This document shows positions 6,859-9,340 of a DNA stretch of 9,340 bases, one piece after another. The stretch comes from an uncultured Prevotella sp. (GTDB lineage: Bacteria; Bacteroidota; Bacteroidia; Bacteroidales; Bacteroidaceae): assembly GCA_900557405.1 (NCBI GenBank), contig USSF01000074.1, positions 1 through 9,340 on the forward strand. The letters are read 5' to 3'. Each line of letters begins with the position of its first letter. Within the stretch, counting starts at the first letter, position 1. The position numbers and the translations under genes were made by a program. The notes under the pieces are model-generated. The model made no database searches, was not told the origin of the DNA, and worked only from the letters and a program-made list of their open reading frames with translations.

Positions 6859-6940
6859 TATTATTCGAAATTCTTTACATGACGGGACAAATGGGATTTA
6901 AGACGGATTCTTCTTTTGATTCTGTCTGCATATTAAATGA

Positions 6941-7057
6941 GGGAGATTAGTGGTCAATATAATATAATTCATACGCGAATATATTTTTTTTCGAACACTA
7001 ATCGGACGAATCTGACGAATCTTGTAGGTTGCGACATGGTATATTTTCGTGGGATTC
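6941..7057 (+). repeat. Interspersed ~117-bp repeat, copy 1
   Basis: The unit begins GGGAGATTAGTGGTCA and includes a T-tract, CGAACACTAATCGGACGAATCTGACGAATC, and ends TTCGTGGGATTC. Its head GATTAGTGGTC and internal GAACACTAATC are inverted with one mismatch, so it can fold into a long-loop hairpin. It is followed directly by copy 2. Translations of the repeat give only low-complexity frames that are not credible genes. Confidence 0.88.
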
Positions 7058-7190
7058 GGGAGATTTGTGGTCATCTGAATTTAATTCATACGCTAATATG
7101 TTTTTTTCGAACACTAATCGGACGAATCTGACGAATCTTGTAGGCTGCGACATGGTATATTTTCGTGGGATTCGGGAGATTCGTGGTCAA
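7058..7190 (+). repeat. Interspersed ~117-bp repeat, copy 2 plus a stub of copy 3
   Basis: Copy 2 spans 7058-7173. Positions 7107-7189 match 6991-7073 with two differences in 83 bases (7029 T against 7145 C; 7066 T against 7182 C), so the tandem duplication is recent or is being homogenised. A third unit begins at 7174 but stops after about 17 bases (GGGAGATTCGTGGTCAA), where unrelated sequence starts at about 7191. Confidence 0.88.
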
Positions 7191-7251
7191 GAACCAGCCG
7201 CAAGCGGTCACACTTGCAAATCCGTTTAGAATCCCTTTGCATCGGAAAGGA

Positions 7252-7346
7252 AAGGTCAAAAAAATCCGTGTTAAAGACTCCGTGTGCATCGGTGATATCC
7301 GTGAGTTTTTTTGACCTTCGTTCTGTGGCCGAAGGCTCACAGAACG
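7252..7346. repeat. Two adjacent inverted repeats
   Basis: AAGGTCAAAAAAA (7252-7264) and TTTTTTTGACCTT (7306-7318) are perfect 13-bp inverted arms around a 41-nt interior that contains TCCGTG three times. Directly next to it, CGTTCTGTG (7319-7327) pairs with CACAGAACG (7338-7346), with GCC/GGC pairing inside and a GAA loop. The second hairpin is stable but is followed only by ATTTATT on the plus strand, so it is a weak terminator candidate. It could serve in either direction or be part of an intergenic repeat element. Confidence 0.65.
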
Positions 7347-7560
7347 ATTTATTGCAAGTCGAATTTAGAATTTAGAGTTGTTCTCGCTTCGCTGCGATTA
7401 AGAGTTAATGAATTTAGAATTCGAATGTAGAAGCCGCTATTACTCATTAAAAGACAGATTAAATCCACTCTTCTAAAATTCAAAATCCAGGCAAGCCCTA
7501 ATGACCGAATTGGGTTCAAGTGACAAAAATCCGTGCGACCGGCAATATCTATGGGAGAAA
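7347..7560. other. AT-rich intergenic stretch without a gene
   Basis: The stretch contains short redundant pieces such as AATTTAGAATTTAGAG (7361-7376) and AATTTAGAATTC (7411-7422), and a further AAAAATCCGTG (7525-7535) that resembles the interior of the inverted repeat at 7252-7318. No reading frame with recognisable features and no RNA gene is seen. Confidence 0.6.
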
Positions 7561-7563
7561 AAC

Positions 7564-7594
7564 TTGTAGGTTATCATTTTTTAATGTATCTTCG
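7564..7594 (+). promoter_or_regulatory. Putative promoter of the AAA-ATPase-like gene
   Basis: TTG (7564-7566) and TATCTTCG (7587-7594) are separated by 20 nt. They fit the Bacteroidetes -33 TTTG and -7 TAnnTTTG pattern, with one mismatch in each box. Transcription would start near 7600, leaving a leader of about 35 nt that carries the ribosome binding site. Confidence 0.5.
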
Positions 7595-7621
7595 CAGATA
7601 TAAGGCATGAACATGGCAAAT

Positions 7622-7627
7622 AGGAGG
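7622..7627 (+). promoter_or_regulatory. Strong Shine-Dalgarno site, AGGAGG
   Basis: A complete AGGAGG lies 8 nt before the ATG at 7636 and fixes that start. The four minus-strand genes in this window have no comparable site, so it is unusual in its context. Confidence 0.8.
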
Positions 7628-7635
7628 CAATAGAT

Positions 7636-9213
7636 ATGACAGACAACAGATTGAGGAGATTGCCGGTAGGCATTCAGTCGTTCAAGGAAATCAGAGAAGG
7701 AAACTATCTCTACGTGGACAAGAGCGACATCGTATGGAACATGGTAAACTTGGGAGAAAAGTATAATTACCTGAGCCGGCCCCGTCGGTTCGGCAAGTCC
7801 GTGCTTGTCGATACGCTGGAGTCATATCTTGAAGGAAGAAAAGACCTGTTTGAAGGACTGAAGATTATGCAACTGGAGAAAGACTGGAAACAGTATCCAG
7901 TAATACGTCTCGACATGAGCCGCGGAGGTGCCAGCGAAGAAACCTTGCGCTCTTACCTGAACCTGCGCTTCAAGGATTATGAGGAGAAATACAACATTAC
8001 TCCGGATCCTACTGCTATGCTTGCCGACCGTTTCCACGCCATTATAGCCACGGCATATAAGCAGACCGGGCTGAGAGTGGCGGTTCTCATAGACGAATAC
8101 GACTCTCCCCTGCAACATTCATGGAGAACACCCGAGCATGAAAAATGTACCGGAGTATACCGTGAAGTTTTTGCCATACTGAAGGCGGACGACGAGTACG
8201 AACAGTTCATTTTCATCACCGGCATCACCAAGTTCACACAGATATCCCTCTTCTCTGTACTCAACAACCTGTCAAACATCAGCTTCATGCCCGAATACGC
8301 AGCCATCTGTGGCATTACCGAGGAGGAGATAAAAGAGAACTTTATGCCATGGCTCATACAGATGGGCGAAGCAAACAATTGGTCTGTACAGGAAACCCAC
8401 GACAGATTGAAGGCATATTACGACGGGTATCATTTCAGTCGTCGCAATATGGTGGATGTATACAATCCATACAGCCTCGTCAATGCGTTGAAATCAAAAG
8501 AAATAATTAACTTCTGGGCTTCTTCGGGAGCTACATCACTTATTCCAAAGTTTGTTGACAATGCAGAACTCCGCATGAAGAACTTCGAACATTGCCGCAT
8601 CATGCGAAATACTTTGGAATTGTCTGATGTCGCTGGAGGCGGTGCCGAACTGTTCCTGTATCAGTCGGGCTACCTGACCATCAAGGAATGTGATGAGTTT
8701 GGCTACGTCTTGGGATTCCCGAACGAAGAAGTAAAGCAAGCCCTCTACGAAATGGTTCTCCCTGCCCTGACCCTACGGAAAAAGAGTGACATACAATCCA
8801 TACAAGCCAATCTGTATGCCCAGTTGGGCACCGGGCAGGTAGACGAAGCGATGAAATCGCTGAAAGCTCTTATCGCCGACGTTCCATACAGCAACAAGAA
8901 ACTCGCTTCTATGGATATGGAGGAACGTTACCGTCTCATCATCAGCACCATACTCAACGCCATCGGCTTGAGCGTAGAGGTAGAGCGCATGATATCAACC
9001 GGCAGAATCGACATGACAGTGAAGACCTCACGCTACATATATGTAATCGAACTGAAATTACATAACAACGGCGGCAAGGAAGCCGCCACAGAACAAATCC
9101 TCAACCGTCAATATATGGAACCTTTCAAGGCGGACAAGCGCAAAGTCATTGGATTGGGCATCGAACTTGATGAAGAAGGAAAGGGACTCTTGGACTGGAA
9201 GAAAGCGGAATAA
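7636..9213 (+). CDS. AAA-ATPase-like protein with C-terminal PD-(D/E)XK nuclease-type domain, 525 aa
   Basis: This appears to be a complete member of the widespread Bacteroidales family with an AAA-ATPase-like N-terminal part (PF09820 type) and a DUF1703-type PD-(D/E)XK C-terminal part (PF08011 type). It starts RLPVGIQSFKEIREGNYLYVDKS (8-30), the usual family opening. RPRRFGKS (48-55) is the P-loop, with Arg where a classical Walker A has its first Gly, as is normal in this family. VAVLIDEYD (148-156) is Walker B, FITGITKF (193-200) is sensor-like, and YYDGYHF (261-267) is conserved. In the C-terminal part, GRIDM (D459) and IELK (E472, K474) form the nuclease signature, followed by Q487-x5-Y493. 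All expected catalytic residues are present. There is no signal peptide, so it is cytoplasmic. The biological role is not established; defence, DNA processing and mobile-element functions have been considered plausible. It stands alone, flanked by repeats. Confidence 0.93.
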   Translation: MTDNRLRRLPVGIQSFKEIREGNYLYVDKSDIVWNMVNLGEKYNYLSRPRRFGKSVLVDTLESYLEGRKDLFEGLKIMQLEKDWKQYPVIRLDMSRGGASEETLRSYLNLRFKDYEEKYNITPDPTAMLADRFHAIIATAYKQTGLRVAVLIDEYDSPLQHSWRTPEHEKCTGVYREVFAILKADDEYEQFIFITGITKFTQISLFSVLNNLSNISFMPEYAAICGITEEEIKENFMPWLIQMGEANNWSVQETHDRLKAYYDGYHFSRRNMVDVYNPYSLVNALKSKEIINFWASSGATSLIPKFVDNAELRMKNFEHCRIMRNTLELSDVAGGGAELFLYQSGYLTIKECDEFGYVLGFPNEEVKQALYEMVLPALTLRKKSDIQSIQANLYAQLGTGQVDEAMKSLKALIADVPYSNKKLASMDMEERYRLIISTILNAIGLSVEVERMISTGRIDMTVKTSRYIYVIELKLHNNGGKEAATEQILNRQYMEPFKADKRKVIGLGIELDEEGKGLLDWKKAE

Positions 9214-9215
9214 AC

Positions 9216-9239
9216 GTAAAAAAACATGGATTTTTTTAC
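9216..9239 (+). terminator. AT-rich terminator-like hairpin after the AAA-ATPase-like gene
   Basis: GTAAAAAAA (9216-9224) and TTTTTTTAC (9231-9239) form a perfect 9-bp inverted repeat with a 6-nt loop, starting 3 nt after the stop codon. The 3' arm supplies the T-tract. The stem is A-T rich and therefore weak, but its position fits a terminator; its symmetry would allow use in both directions. Confidence 0.5.
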
Positions 9240-9257
9240 CCAAATGTCTGTTATAGA

Positions 9258-9340
9258 GGGAGATTAGTGTTCAACTTAACATACGCGAATGTTTTTTTCG
9301 AACACTAATCGCACGAATAACACGAATCTTGCAAGTGCGT
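9258..9340 (+). repeat. Interspersed ~117-bp repeat, downstream copy, cut by the window end
   Basis: The copy begins GGGAGATTAGTGTTCA and continues ACATACGCGAATGTTTTTTTCGAACACTAATCG-like sequence, aligning with 6941 onwards in the same orientation but with a shorter spacer and diverged 3' part (GCACGAATAACACGAATC). GATTAGTGTTC (9262-9272) and GAACACTAATC (9300-9310) are perfect 11-bp inverted arms here, suggesting this copy preserves the hairpin better than the upstream pair. Confidence 0.82.

Noticed and set aside
6775..7190. Possible CRISPR array
   Set aside because: The 22-bp units are contiguous without spacers, the 117-bp units have near-identical interiors, and no cas gene is present.
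6937..7229. Overlapping plus-strand frames of 64 and 66 codons and a minus-strand 84-codon frame nearby
   Set aside because: They are translations of the ~117-bp intergenic repeats; the peptide repeats follow the DNA repeats and shift frame between units.
6594..7635. tRNA or other standard RNA gene in the long intergenic region
   Set aside because: No cloverleaf, TTCRANY-type T-arm or other known RNA signature could be found by eye; the hairpins seen are simple inverted repeats.

Overview
The window looks like chromosomal DNA from a Bacteroidales bacterium, most likely Prevotella or a close relative. This rests on BspA-type leucine-rich-repeat surface protein architecture, C-terminal tails resembling type IX secretion (T9SS) sorting domains, InlB-B-repeat and dockerin domains, Bacteroidetes-type -7 boxes (TAnnTTTG), mostly weak Shine-Dalgarno sequences, and a lone AAA-ATPase-like/PD-(D/E)XK gene among interspersed intergenic repeats. 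These are family-level inferences from reading the sequence; no database search was possible.

Layout. Positions 1-90 hold palindromic repeats built on a TGCGGAG core, including a perfect 30-bp palindrome. From about 6590 down to 104 there is a four-gene minus-strand operon-like block, in transcription order: a 400-aa secreted protein with a cohesin-like N-terminal domain (6293-5091), a 1243-aa BspA-like LRR protein (5060-1329), a 286-aa secreted protein with two InlB-like domains and a C-terminal dockerin (1275-415), and a 65-aa small protein without a signal peptide (396-199). The gaps are about 30, 53 and 18 bp. A convincing hairpin-plus-T-tract terminator at 104-155 closes the block. Three of the four products are predicted to be exported. 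A cohesin-like and a dockerin protein in the same unit suggests, but does not prove, a surface assembly carrying the LRR adhesin.

Upstream of the first gene (6294-6593) is a long putative leader rich in nested inverted repeats. One segment can pair with either of two partners. The region from about 6600 to 7560 appears non-coding: a 15-nt palindrome, an 8-bp inverted repeat, a 22-bp tandem repeat (almost four units), two tandem copies plus a stub of a ~117-bp repeat, two strong inverted repeats, and AT-rich sequence.

On the plus strand, 7636-9213 encodes a complete AAA-ATPase-like/PD-(D/E)XK protein with its own promoter-like sequence, an unusually good ribosome binding site and an AT-rich terminator-like hairpin. 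The ~117-bp repeat family recurs in the same orientation just downstream (9258 to the window end), so the gene is bracketed by direct repeats.
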